Shown: piece after piece, positions 16,925 through 25,458 of the stretch
Position numbering within the stretch: position 1 is the stretch's first letter
Layout: each line of letters opens with the position of its first letter
Source of the DNA: Palsa-461 sp036844945
GTDB taxonomy: Bacteria; Actinomycetota; Acidimicrobiia; Acidimicrobiales; RAAP-2
Assembly: GCA_036844945.1 (NCBI GenBank)
Contig: DAIUEV010000004.1
Location: forward strand, 1 to 64,000
Direction: 5' to 3'
DNA: 64,000 nt
Notes under the pieces: generated by a model
Databases searched by the model: none
Seen by the model: the letters and a program-made list of their open reading frames with translations, nothing else
Told to the model about the DNA's origin: nothing
Position numbers and translations under genes: made by a program

Positions 16925-18982
16925 TCAACCCCGGAGCACCCGGGCGCGCAGCGCCCCCGAGAAGTCGGCTCGGTCCAGGCTTAACGTCGTTGTCGGGCGC
17001 GAAGTCCTCACGGTCGCGGTCCGGGGGACACCGTGCAACAAGGCGATCTCCCCGAACTGGTCACCCGGCCGGACCTCTCCCACGGGCGCCCCGTCCACCG
17101 AGACCGTGGCCGCCCCGTCGAGCACGACGAAGAACCGATCGCCGTCGTCGCCCTGCCGCACGATCACGGCGTCCGGCGGCCAATGGTCGACCGACGCCTG
17201 TTCGGCGAGCCGGCGCAGGAGATCCGAATCGAGGTGCGAGAACAGGTTCAGCCGTCCGAGCACGTGGGCCCGCTCCCGGACTGACCACTCGGTGCCGGTG
17301 GCGACCGAGGAGTGATCGGCGGGCGGTGGGTTCGTGGCCGCCTGTCCGGTCAGTCCGGAGAGGAAGACCTCGCGGGACAGACCCAGCAGCTCCATCGGCT
17401 CTTCGGATCTGACCGTCGCGGTGCGGGGGACGTCACGGAGCAGGGCCCGCTCCCCGAAGCTTCCGGCCTGTCCGACCGTCCCGACCTGAAAGCCGTCCAC
17501 GAGCACCCGGGCGGTGCCCTTCTTCACGACGTAGAACCAGTCGCCCCGGTCACCCTGGCGGATGACGTCAGTGTCACCCGGCACGTCGAGGTGCACCACC
17601 CCGGTGGCGAGCAGACCGAGGCTGGCCATGTCGAGCGGCTCGAGGCAGGGAGCACCGTGGAGCAAGGTCAGGGTGTTCGTGCGTTCGCCGGCCGAGGTCT
17701 CGAGGTGGTGCAGCACCCGCCAACCGATCACCACGACGACCGGGAGGGGGACCGCCGCCACGATCAGCGCCGTCCGGGTGTTGAAGGTGGAGACGAGCAC
17801 CGGGGCGATGAGACCCCCGAGGCCCTCCAGCGAGAGCTTGGAGGACTCGATCAGGGTGGTGACCCGGGGCAGGAGTGGCACGTCGAGGACCCGGTACAGG
17901 AGCGACAGCGTCGCCACGTCGGCCACCGCCATCGCGCTCCCCCAGAGCACGATGAGGAAGAACGCGAGATCGAGCCCGGGCACCGCCGCGATCACGGCCA
18001 GTGGGGCGCCGCAGAGGATCAGCGCCACCGCCGTCGAGTTCCCGAGCCTGGTGCGTCGGATGAGGCCGCCCGAGAGCGGGACGGCGATGAGCGAGCCGAT
18101 GCCGGAGGCCAGCATCAAGAGACCGACCCCGGCGCTCCCCGCCCGCAGCAGCCGCAGGGAGGCGATCACGGCGACCGCGATCCACATGCCACGGACGAAC
18201 GTCCGAAGCCCGCTCACCGTGAGCAACGGGGCGACGTGGGGCTCCCTGATCGCTTCGAATGTCGCCCTCGTTCGCTCGCGGAAGCCGCTCTCTTGGATCG
18301 CGATCGGGGTGGGGACCTCGACATGGGTGAACCGGGTCGTGACGACCGCCGCAACCATCAGCAGTGTGGCCGCGCCTCCGAACACGTCCGCCGGCGGGGC
18401 GACGCTCAGAAGGAGCCCGCCGCTCATCCCGCCGAGCGCCTGGGCGAGCGTCTTGACGATGCTCACCCCGGCCGCCGACGCCGCCAGCTCCCTCGGAGTG
18501 CGGGCCAGCACCGGCAGCAACGTCGACTGAGCGGCCCGGTAGGGGCCCGATGCCACGGCGTCCAGGGCGACGAGCACCAGCAGCACGGGGATCGGCACCC
18601 CGGCGGCCGCGAGGATGGCGCTCGCGCCCACCAGCGCGGCCCGGGTGGCGGCCACCGCCGTGAGGGTCCGGGCTCCGGGGTGTCGCTCGACGTAGGGGAG
18701 GCTCACGATGCTCCCCACCGAGGCGAAGAAGAGCCGGAAACCGACGAACCCGACGGCGATCGGTCCGTCCCGTCGGAGCGCGTCGACCGCCAGGGCCGTC
18801 ACGTATCCCCACTCCGCGACCGTGAGCGCGCCGAACGCGATGACCAGCCAGGCCAGCGATCGGTTTCCGAGGAGGATCTGGAGGGGCTCGGCGAGCCTTG
18901 CCGGACCGCCGCTCACCCTGGACCAGAGTGAAGGGGCCTTCGTGGCCAGCGGTTGGTCCCCGTCGGCGCGCACCGACGTCAA
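16925..18982 (-). CDS. MFS transporter fused to two tandem cyclic-nucleotide-binding domains
   Basis: 685 residues. An MFS membrane region of about twelve hydrophobic segments occupies roughly residues 30-430. Two Crp-like cNMP-binding domains follow, about 450-560 and 590-680. Their phosphate-binding cassettes read FGERALLRDVPRTATVRS and FGEIALLHGVPRTATVRT, each with the ligand-contacting Glu and Arg. The architecture implies a transporter gated or otherwise set by cyclic nucleotides; the direction and the substrate are unknown. The GTG or ATG at 18980-18982 gives a short cytosolic N-terminus before TM1. It is transcribed away from the FHA-cyclase gene, which starts 324 bases away on the other strand, so enzyme and effector may share a control region. 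Confidence 0.88.
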   Translation of the reverse strand: MTSVRADGDQPLATKAPSLWSRVSGGPARLAEPLQILLGNRSLAWLVIAFGALTVAEWGYVTALAVDALRRDGPIAVGFVGFRLFFASVGSIVSLPYVERHPGARTLTAVAATRAALVGASAILAAAGVPIPVLLVLVALDAVASGPYRAAQSTLLPVLARTPRELAASAAGVSIVKTLAQALGGMSGGLLLSVAPPADVFGGAATLLMVAAVVTTRFTHVEVPTPIAIQESGFRERTRATFEAIREPHVAPLLTVSGLRTFVRGMWIAVAVIASLRLLRAGSAGVGLLMLASGIGSLIAVPLSGGLIRRTRLGNSTAVALILCGAPLAVIAAVPGLDLAFFLIVLWGSAMAVADVATLSLLYRVLDVPLLPRVTTLIESSKLSLEGLGGLIAPVLVSTFNTRTALIVAAVPLPVVVVIGWRVLHHLETSAGERTNTLTLLHGAPCLEPLDMASLGLLATGVVHLDVPGDTDVIRQGDRGDWFYVVKKGTARVLVDGFQVGTVGQAGSFGERALLRDVPRTATVRSEEPMELLGLSREVFLSGLTGQAATNPPPADHSSVATGTEWSVRERAHVLGRLNLFSHLDSDLLRRLAEQASVDHWPPDAVIVRQGDDGDRFFVVLDGAATVSVDGAPVGEVRPGDQFGEIALLHGVPRTATVRTSRPTTTLSLDRADFSGALRARVLRG

Positions 18983-19100
18983 GGTGAGCGGAAGAGCGGG
19001 AAGTTCCGCAAGTCCGTTCGAGGCTCGGTGACGGTGTCGTGACAGGTGTGGCGGGCCCGCGGCCCGCGCGCGCCGCTACGAGTCAGCGGTCGGCCTACCG

Positions 19101-19203
19101 TCGGCGGGTGGAGACGAAGGCCGGGTGCCGGGATCCGTGGTCGGCGGGCGTCGCGAGCCAGGTGCCGGGATCCGCGATCGGCCGTCCGTCGGCGGGCGTC
19201 GAG
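19101..19203. repeat. Imperfect direct repeats between the MFS-cNMP and cyclase genes
   Basis: GGTGCCGGGATCCG occurs at 19124-19137 and 19161-19174. TCGGCGGGCGTCG occurs at 19141-19153 and 19189-19201, with a related TCGGCGGG at 19101. The whole 324-base stretch 18983-19306 otherwise holds no gene; these repeats are the only structure seen in it. Confidence 0.5.
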
Positions 19204-19306
19204 GGTCGGGCCGCCCCCTCTCCAGGGTGCTCTCGTTTCCACCAGGGCCTCGTCCCGCGACCCGTAGGCACTCGCCCAGCTGCAGGCCCCCATACTCGGA
19301 CTGGGC

Positions 19307-20395
19307 GTGCGGACGATAGCAGCGCCATTGCCCGGACACGTCGGGTTCGTCTACCTTCGTGGCCCTGGTCTCAGCCCAGGGCTGAGTTCGGGGGCATCCG
19401 GTCCCCTTCTATCCCCGGGGCTGAGCGGACAGGCAAGGGGGAAAGCCACGGCTGAGGAAGAGCCGATCGGCTACGTAATCGTTGATCCCGGCGGCCCGGC
19501 CGAGTCAGCGCGCCCCTTGGTCGAGAGGCTCTTCGTGGGGCGCGAGTGTCCCGGGGTCGATGAGGCGCACCGGATCCTGCTGGGCGACGACCTCGCGGTT
19601 TCCAGGAACCACTTGGAGATCCGGGTCGACGCCAACGAGTCCCGGGCCATGGTGGTGGACACCTCGAGCAACGGCTCCCGGATCAACGGGGTCCGGATCG
19701 AGAGGTCGGTCGCCGTTCCTCTGAACGACGGCGACCTGATCCAGGTGGGCAACTGGAAGCTCGCGTTCCGGAGCGCTCGCGCCACCGTCACCCGGGGGAG
19801 CGAACACGCCGCCGGGGCGACCGTGTCGGTCGGGGCACCCACCACGATGGCCATGGTGGTCGGAGACCTGATCAACTTCTCGACTGTCTCGGAGCAGGCC
19901 GACCACGAGGTCCTCGCCCGCGACGTGAACACGCTCTACAGCGAGCTGCGCAAGCTTCTCAGCAAGCACCGGGGCACACTTGTCGACTACGTGGGCGACG
20001 CGTTCTTCGCCAGCTGGGAGCTGGAGGTCGATCCCGAGGCCCCCGACCACGCGCTCAGTTTCGTTGTCGAAGCGGCTGATGAGGTCGCCACGGTCACCGC
20101 GGGATTCGAATTGCGCTACGCCGACGGCAGCCCGCTTCGGATGGGCTGGGCCGTCACCATCGGTTCGGTCGTCATGCGCCTGATGCCGGGTGCGGTGGTG
20201 ATGGCGCTCGGCGACATGGTGAACGTGGGCTTCCGGATTGCCAGCATCGCCGGTCGAGAGGGTCGAGCGTCGATCCTTGCCACCGACGCCATTCGTCAGG
20301 CGTCCCGCGGCCCGTTCGAGTTCGGGGAACCCGAGACGGTGCCGGTGAAGGGACGGGTTGGGACTGAGACCATCTACGGGGTGTCGCGCCGCTAG
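19307..20395 (+). CDS. FHA domain-class III adenylate/guanylate cyclase
   Basis: 362 residues from the GTG at 19307. Residues ~56-155 form an FHA phosphothreonine-binding domain (VGRE, LAVSRNHLEI, SSNGSRINGV). Residues ~180-360 are a class III nucleotidyl cyclase: metal-binding aspartates D187 (VVGDLINFS) and D231 (VDYVGDAFFA), and the transition-state Asn306 and Arg310 (VNVGFRI). The canonical substrate-specifying lysine before the second metal site appears to be replaced (LVDYVGD), as in some bacterial cyclase subfamilies, so cAMP versus cGMP cannot be called. The FHA domain suggests control by a phosphoprotein. The first ~50 residues are Gly/Ser/Pro-rich and may not be translated; no better start codon is present. 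It is the only cyclase seen in a window with five cNMP-binding genes. Confidence 0.87.
   Translation: MRTIAAPLPGHVGFVYLRGPGLSPGLSSGASGPLLSPGLSGQARGKATAEEEPIGYVIVDPGGPAESARPLVERLFVGRECPGVDEAHRILLGDDLAVSRNHLEIRVDANESRAMVVDTSSNGSRINGVRIERSVAVPLNDGDLIQVGNWKLAFRSARATVTRGSEHAAGATVSVGAPTTMAMVVGDLINFSTVSEQADHEVLARDVNTLYSELRKLLSKHRGTLVDYVGDAFFASWELEVDPEAPDHALSFVVEAADEVATVTAGFELRYADGSPLRMGWAVTIGSVVMRLMPGAVVMALGDMVNVGFRIASIAGREGRASILATDAIRQASRGPFEFGEPETVPVKGRVGTETIYGVSRR
19370..19386. repeat. Perfect inverted repeat CTCAGCCC-A-GGGCTGAG
   Basis: Eight-base arms around one central base, inside the doubtful N-terminal part of the cyclase frame. If translation really starts later, this could be an operator. 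A further GGGCTGAG occurs about 45 bases downstream. Confidence 0.4.
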
Positions 20396-20425
20396 GCCGG
20401 GCGACGGTCGAGATGTGGGAATGAC

Positions 20426-22689
20426 ATGACACATCGGGCGCAGCCACGCGGCACAGCCCGCCCCGCACGACCAGCGGCCGACGGTAGGCAAGCGGCGCGG
20501 AACGGCATGCACCGGACGGGGGGGGCGAGCCATCGGCGACAGAAGACCGTCGCGAGGTTCGGCTTGCTCCGAGCGTTGCTCGTCGCGACGATTGTCGGCC
20601 TTGGCTTCGTCGTCCTGCCGATCGACTCAGCCGTCAGCGGTGCCGCCACCACCCTGATCAGTGACCACTTCTCTCACCCGACATCTACGTCGAACGTCAA
20701 CGTAGCGAGTGGCGGAACCACGCAGACCGATGGCGGCCCCCTCCCGTGCCTTACCGCCGGTCCGGTGCCGGCCACCCCAACTGGGACGATCGCGAACTGC
20801 AACCTCCCGTCCCCTGACGTAGACGGGTCCGGCGCGCTGATGTTGACGGACGCCGGGTTCTACGAGGAGTCGGACATCATCTACGCCTCCTCCTTCCCCA
20901 CCGCCGACGGGCTCGACATCAACTTCGACGCCCACATGTATGGCGGTGGGGGCGACGGTTCGATCGGGTTCGCCGACGGCATCTCCTTCGACCTGGCCAC
21001 CGCGCCGCCCGGTCCCACCACCATCGGGCCACCCGGGGGAGCACTTGGCTACGCCGCTTCCGGCTCGACCCCGGGCATGCCGCACGGCTACCTCGGCGTC
21101 GGCTTCGATGAGTTCGGGAACTACTCCAACTCGGTTTCTGAGGGGTCGGGCTGCACCGATCCGTCGTGGGAGCACCCCTATGCCCAATCCAACCAGGTCA
21201 CGGTCCGTGGACCCGGCAACGGCACCATCGGGTACTGCGCGCTCTCGTCCTCGCTGGAACAAGAGAGCGATCCGATGGACAGCATCCAGCTCCACGGCGA
21301 CGATTTCTCGTCGTACGTCCACGTAGAGGTGGTGATCGACCCGACTAGCAAAACCTATTCGGTGACGCTGACTCCGACAACAGGCGCCGACGCCGGCGTT
21401 GCGGTACCGGTGGCCTCGGGTCCTCTCCCCGACTCCTACTACGACGCAGAAACGGGCGACCTTGTGTCGGGACACATCCCGCCACAGCTCACATTCGCCG
21501 TTGCCGCGTCGAGCGGCGCTGGCAACGACAACCACGAGATCGACAACTTCGACGCCGCCACCAAGACCGACACTCCGCTCACTACGTTGGCACTTTCGGG
21601 TACGGGGCCGGCTTCGGCCGGGTTGAATGGGTCGTTCAACATGGTGTTCACCCCGAGTGTGACGTCGAAACAGGCCGAGGCATTGCCGGTGACGATGGAC
21701 GACACGCTTCCCTCGAACGAGGCCCTCACGGCTGAGCCTTTTGGAACGGGTTGGGACTGCTCAGCGACAGACATGACCAACAACGTGGTCGAATGCGTCT
21801 ACACACCGACCAGCGGCGTGACTGGGGCGCTTCCGGCGGTCACGATTCCGACGAAGTTCACCTCCGGGACAATCGGTTCCTCGGTCACGGACACCGCAAC
21901 GGTCTTCTCGAGCGACTCGCTCGCACCCGCCTCGGCAGATGTCAGCGTCATGCTGGTGTCCGTGTTCGTCCCGCCACCGTCCACACCGAACCAACCGTCG
22001 CAGCCTCAGCCGCCGCCCACGCAGCCTCAGCCGCCGCCCACGCAGCCCACACCCCCACCGACGCCGACGCCACCCGGGCCNNNNNNNNNNNNNNNNNNNN
22101 NNNNNNNNNNNNNNNNNNNNNNNNNNNNNNNNNNNNNNNNNNNNNNNNNNNNNNNNNNNNNNNNNNNNNNNNNNNNNNNNGCCCGGTCACCCCAGCTCCG
22201 GTGCACCTGTTCCAACCGGTGACGACGGTGATGCCTACCCCGACGCCTACCCCGACGCCCATCCCGACCCCGGTCACCGTGCCGATGGCGAGCCTGACCC
22301 TCAGCAGCCCCGCCATCATCCCCGGGGGAAGTACCACCGCCAGCGGCACCGGGTGCGCTCCGCAGAGCCCCGTCGTCCTGTCGATCCTGAGTCACACCGT
22401 GGCGACCACCACCGCCAACCAAGTCGGAGACTTCTCGGCTCCGGTCTCGCCTCCTTCGGGCTCGGGGCAGTTCAGGGTCGTCGCGACGTGCGGGGCGGTG
22501 CAGCTCACCGCGTTCCTCGAAGTGGTGGCGTCCGCGGAATCCTCCAATCCCGAAGGTGGTGCCGCGGTGTTTTGCGTGTTCGTCCTCGTCGGCGTCATCC
22601 TGCTCCGGGGACAGTTCTCCACCTCGAGCCGGCAGAGGCGCCGTCGTCGGCGCACCGCGGCCGACATCCTCGGCACGTCGGGGGACTGA
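20426..22689 (+). CDS. Large secreted, membrane-anchored lectin-like surface protein, interrupted by an assembly gap
   Basis: Before the gap (to 22080): a basic leader and hydrophobic segment (FGLLRALLVATIVGLGFVV), an L-type-lectin-like beta-sandwich (GLDINFDAHMYGGGGDG, GFADGISFDL, GYLGVGFDEFGNYSN, ending HEIDNFDA), a DUF11/Ig-like repeat (~residues 385-510), then a Pro/Gln/Thr stalk. After the gap (from 22181, in a different frame relative to the N run): a Pro-Thr stalk, another Ig-like domain, one TM helix (VFCVFVLVGVILL) and an Arg-rich cytosolic tail ending at 22689. So one protein runs across the gap and the true gap length is not 100 modulo 3. It probably binds surface glycans or neighbouring cells. 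Start ATG 20426 or the internal ATG near residue 28 are both possible. Confidence 0.75.
22081..22180. other. Assembly gap (100 N)
   Basis: Exactly 100 N, a conventional placeholder of unknown true length. It lies inside the Pro/Gln/Thr-repeat stalk of the lectin-like protein, where repetitive sequence would defeat short-read assembly. Confidence 0.97.
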
Positions 22690-22983
22690 CCCGTCGGCAT
22701 CCCCGGACAACGGCGCCGACTGCGTCGCGCGCGTCGGCTGTTACCCGCTCCGCCCGCTCGTTGTCGGTAGACCGGGTGGAGGGCGCCACCGGTTCGCATT
22801 GGACCCTGACGGCAGGCGGTGGGTCGCACCGCGACGAGGAGGTTCTCTGTAGGTGAATTCTCGGTGACACCCGCCCCGACGCCAGTCGGGGGGCTGACCT
22901 CACCGGACGGCCCACGGTATGGTCTCGCCGTTCCGGCGCCGGGGAGCACACCCGAGACGCCGCGTTGCTGAACGGAGGCGGAT

Positions 22984-23340
22984 GTGAAGGTCACCGGGCT
23001 GTTCAACAATGCCCAGCGCACTGTGAGTGTTCCGTCCGGCGAAGTCGTCTTCAGTGAGGGTGATCCGGGACAGGAGATGTATGGGGTGGTCGAGGGAGAG
23101 ATCGAGCTACGGGCCCACGGTCGGGTGATCAGGACGCTCGGCGCCGACGACATCTTCGGAGAGATGGCGCTGGTCGACCGGTCGCCGCGGTCGGCGACTG
23201 CGGTGGCCAGCGCCGACAGCGTCCTCGCCGTGATCGACGAGCACCGGTTCCTCTTCCTCGTCCAGGAGACCCCGATGTTCGCGCTCCAGGTGATGTCGGC
23301 AATGGCCGACCGGATCCGGGCCGAGGACGAGAAGGACTGA
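22984..23340 (+). CDS. Stand-alone cyclic-nucleotide-binding domain protein
   Basis: 118 residues, a minimal Crp-like beta-roll with its C-helix and no DNA-binding or transporter part. The cassette FGEMALVDRSPRSATA keeps the Glu and Arg ligand contacts. The GTG start at 22984 follows GGAGGCG, a good ribosome site. It stands alone between the lectin-like gene and the convergent acyl-CoA dehydrogenase. It is closely similar in layout to the products at 3449 and 29798, so these may be soluble receptors that bind partner enzymes. Confidence 0.85.
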   Translation: MKVTGLFNNAQRTVSVPSGEVVFSEGDPGQEMYGVVEGEIELRAHGRVIRTLGADDIFGEMALVDRSPRSATAVASADSVLAVIDEHRFLFLVQETPMFALQVMSAMADRIRAEDEKD

Positions 23341-23504
23341 GTCGACGGTCGAGTAAGCGGCGTCACCGCTTCCGACGGCGGACATCTGCACCGCTCGGGG
23401 ACTTCGCCACATCGTCTTGTCCGGGAACGACGATTTCGCGTCTCGCCCTATGACCGTCCGCTCGGCGCCCCTTGGGCGCATGTGCACCCAGGAGTCGGTG
23501 AGGC

Positions 23505-24803
23505 TTAGGTCGATGTGAGGGGCGTGAGTCCCGGAACTTCGGTGACCCCCTTCGGCGCCGCCTGGCGCATGAAGCCGAACATGTAGCCCGCGACGCGACG
23601 CATCTGGATCTCCTCGGAGCCCTCGGTGATCCGGTACCGGCGGTGGTGCCGGTAGATGTGCTCGAACGGTTCGTGTCGGGAGTAGCCGAGGCCACCGTGC
23701 ACCTGCATCGCCCGGTCGGCGGCCTCGCAGCAGAGCCGGTTGGCCCAGTAGTTGCACATGGAGACCCGTTCGGACTGGGAGAACGGCCCGTAGCGGTCCA
23801 TGCCCCACGCGGTCTTGTGGATCAGGGCCCGCAGCATCTCGCACTGGGTCTGGAGCTCGACGAGCGGGAACTGGATCCCCTGGTTGGTCGAGAGCGGCTT
23901 TCCGAAGGGCTTACGGCTCTGGGCGTACTCGACGGCCCGGTCGACGCAGAACTGGGCCGCTCCCAAGCTCGAGGCGGCTTGGCGGATCCGGTTCTCGTTG
24001 AAGAAGTGCTGCACCACTTGGAGGCCGTGTCCTTCGCCGCCGAAGATGGCGGTGTCAGGAACCCGGACGTCGTGCAGGCTGATGTGGGCGTGGTCGGTCG
24101 GCATGTTGAAGGTCCACAGGAACTCCTCGATCTTGAACCCGGGCGTATCGGTTGGAACGAGGAACGCGGTGATCCCGGCGCCGTCGCCCGGCTCGCCGCT
24201 CGACCGGGCGAATATCAGGTCGTACTGGGCGGCGTGGATGCCGGTGTTCCAGGTCTTCTCCCCGTTGATCACCCACTCGGTGCCGTCACGCTCGGCGCGA
24301 GTCTCCATGAAGGTGGCGTCGGAACCGTGGGCCGGCTCGGTGATCCCGAAGGCGAACCCCCGCCGTCCCCGGGCGAGGTCGTCCACCCATTCCTCTTTCT
24401 GGGCCTCGGTGCCGTAGAGGAGCATCAAGAGGAGACCGACGTTGTTCCCGACGATCGCGTGCTCGGTCTGGAGATCGCAGTGCAGGCCCAGGCCCTTGTG
24501 GGCCAGGTGCTCCCGGATCACCGCCATCCCGAGGTTGGTGCCGTCCCGACCGCCGTACTCGGCGGGGAAGGCGTAGCGGTAGTGGCCGGCCTGGTCGGCC
24601 CGCCGCCGGGCCTCCCGAAGCAGCTCCTCCCACTCCTTGGTTGGCAGACCGCCGCGGTCCCAGTCGGTTCGGGCGTGCTCTCTGCGGTGGTCGAAGAACC
24701 GGATGTTGTCGTTCTCCGCTTCGAGCGGCTTGATCTCCCGCTCGATGAACTCGTCAAGCTCGTCGAGGTAGTGGGCCAGTTCGTCGGGAAGCTCGAAGTC
24801 CAT
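23505..24803 (-). CDS. Acyl-CoA dehydrogenase
   Basis: 432 residues, full length for the family. The N-terminal helical domain is followed by the FAD/substrate loop FGITEPAHGSDATFM, the beta domain with INGEKTWNTG, and a C-terminal four-helix domain with a CCEAADRAMQVHGGLGYSRHEPFEHIYRHHRRYRI-type FAD-binding end (quoted in part: QVHGGLGYS, HHRRYRITEGSEEIQ). It oxidises an acyl-CoA to the enoyl-CoA, passing electrons to ETF. The sequence KKSGEP-type serine loops do not reveal the chain length. It is divergent from the VOC gene. It fits with the nearby hydratases, P450 and LLM oxidoreductases in a lipid or terpenoid-degrading region. Confidence 0.9.
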   Translation of the reverse strand: MDFELPDELAHYLDELDEFIEREIKPLEAENDNIRFFDHRREHARTDWDRGGLPTKEWEELLREARRRADQAGHYRYAFPAEYGGRDGTNLGMAVIREHLAHKGLGLHCDLQTEHAIVGNNVGLLLMLLYGTEAQKEEWVDDLARGRRGFAFGITEPAHGSDATFMETRAERDGTEWVINGEKTWNTGIHAAQYDLIFARSSGEPGDGAGITAFLVPTDTPGFKIEEFLWTFNMPTDHAHISLHDVRVPDTAIFGGEGHGLQVVQHFFNENRIRQAASSLGAAQFCVDRAVEYAQSRKPFGKPLSTNQGIQFPLVELQTQCEMLRALIHKTAWGMDRYGPFSQSERVSMCNYWANRLCCEAADRAMQVHGGLGYSRHEPFEHIYRHHRRYRITEGSEEIQMRRVAGYMFGFMRQAAPKGVTEVPGLTPLTST

Positions 24804-24928
24804 GGCGAGTCCTTGTTCGGTCCGGTGGTGAGTGTATGCACGCGGCCGTTGCCGGGGTCGCCCGGGGCCACCGGGCGGATGGTGCGAGCACGGTCTTCCG
24901 AGGACCGGAGTGTGCCAAGCTGGGCCTT

Positions 24929-25402
24929 ATGGCGGCACTCGGCCTGCGACACGCCGTGCTCTGGGTGAGCGATCCGAAGGCCTCGGCGCGGTTCTACGAA
25001 TCGGCGCTCGGGCTCGAGGTGAAGTTCGAGAGCGACAACGCGGTGTTCATGTCGTCGCCGAACTCCGCCACCGACCACGATCTCGGGCTCTTCCGGGCGA
25101 CCGGCGACGCCGCTCCGGCTCGCCATGTCGGTCTCTACCACCTCGCCTGGGAGGTTGCGACGCTCGGCGAGCTGTCCGAGGCCAAGGAGCGGCTCGCAAA
25201 GATGGGCTCGCTCGTCGGTGAGAACAACCACGGGGTGAGCCGGAGCTTGTACTGCCACGACCCCGACGGCATCGAGTTCGAGATCATGTGGGAGCTCCCC
25301 GTCGATCTGCTCGAGCCGTCAGAGCCGTCGAACGTGCCGCTCGACCTGGAAGCGGACATCTCGCGGTGGGGCAGCAACCGCTCCGGTCGCGGCGCCAGCT
25401 AG
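24929..25402 (+). CDS. VOC (vicinal oxygen chelate) family protein, glyoxalase/extradiol dioxygenase-like
   Basis: 157 residues from the ATG at 24929, chosen because the beta-alpha-beta fold begins at once (GLRHAVLWVSDPKASARFYESALGLEV). The frame is open upstream but without homology. Two VOC half-modules are visible, ending in YCHDPDGIEFEIMWE, which supplies the usual metal-binding glutamate; a histidine at HAVLW is the other expected ligand. Possible activities include glyoxalase, isomerisation or ring cleavage. The C-terminal tail of ~30 residues is polar. It is adjacent to the acyl-CoA dehydrogenase and P450 genes. Confidence 0.82.
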   Translation: MAALGLRHAVLWVSDPKASARFYESALGLEVKFESDNAVFMSSPNSATDHDLGLFRATGDAAPARHVGLYHLAWEVATLGELSEAKERLAKMGSLVGENNHGVSRSLYCHDPDGIEFEIMWELPVDLLEPSEPSNVPLDLEADISRWGSNRSGRGAS

Positions 25403-25458
25403 CTAGTTCGTCGGCCCTCGTCGGGACGCCGGCTCGACCCGCGGACGCCGCGCCCGGA

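Noticed and set aside
17312..18931. Open frame of 539 codons on the plus strand
   Set aside because: Antisense to the MFS-cNMP gene; extreme Arg/Gly/His/Asp content with no recognisable motif.
21990..22270. Possible CRISPR or tandem-repeat locus around the gap
   Set aside because: The repeats are in-frame Pro/Gln/Thr codons of a protein stalk, with no spacers of constant length and no cas genes.
21939..22856. Other open frames running through the N gap
   Set aside because: They exist only because the N run contains no stops; the Ig-like domain, TM helix and stop at 22689 identify the real frame.
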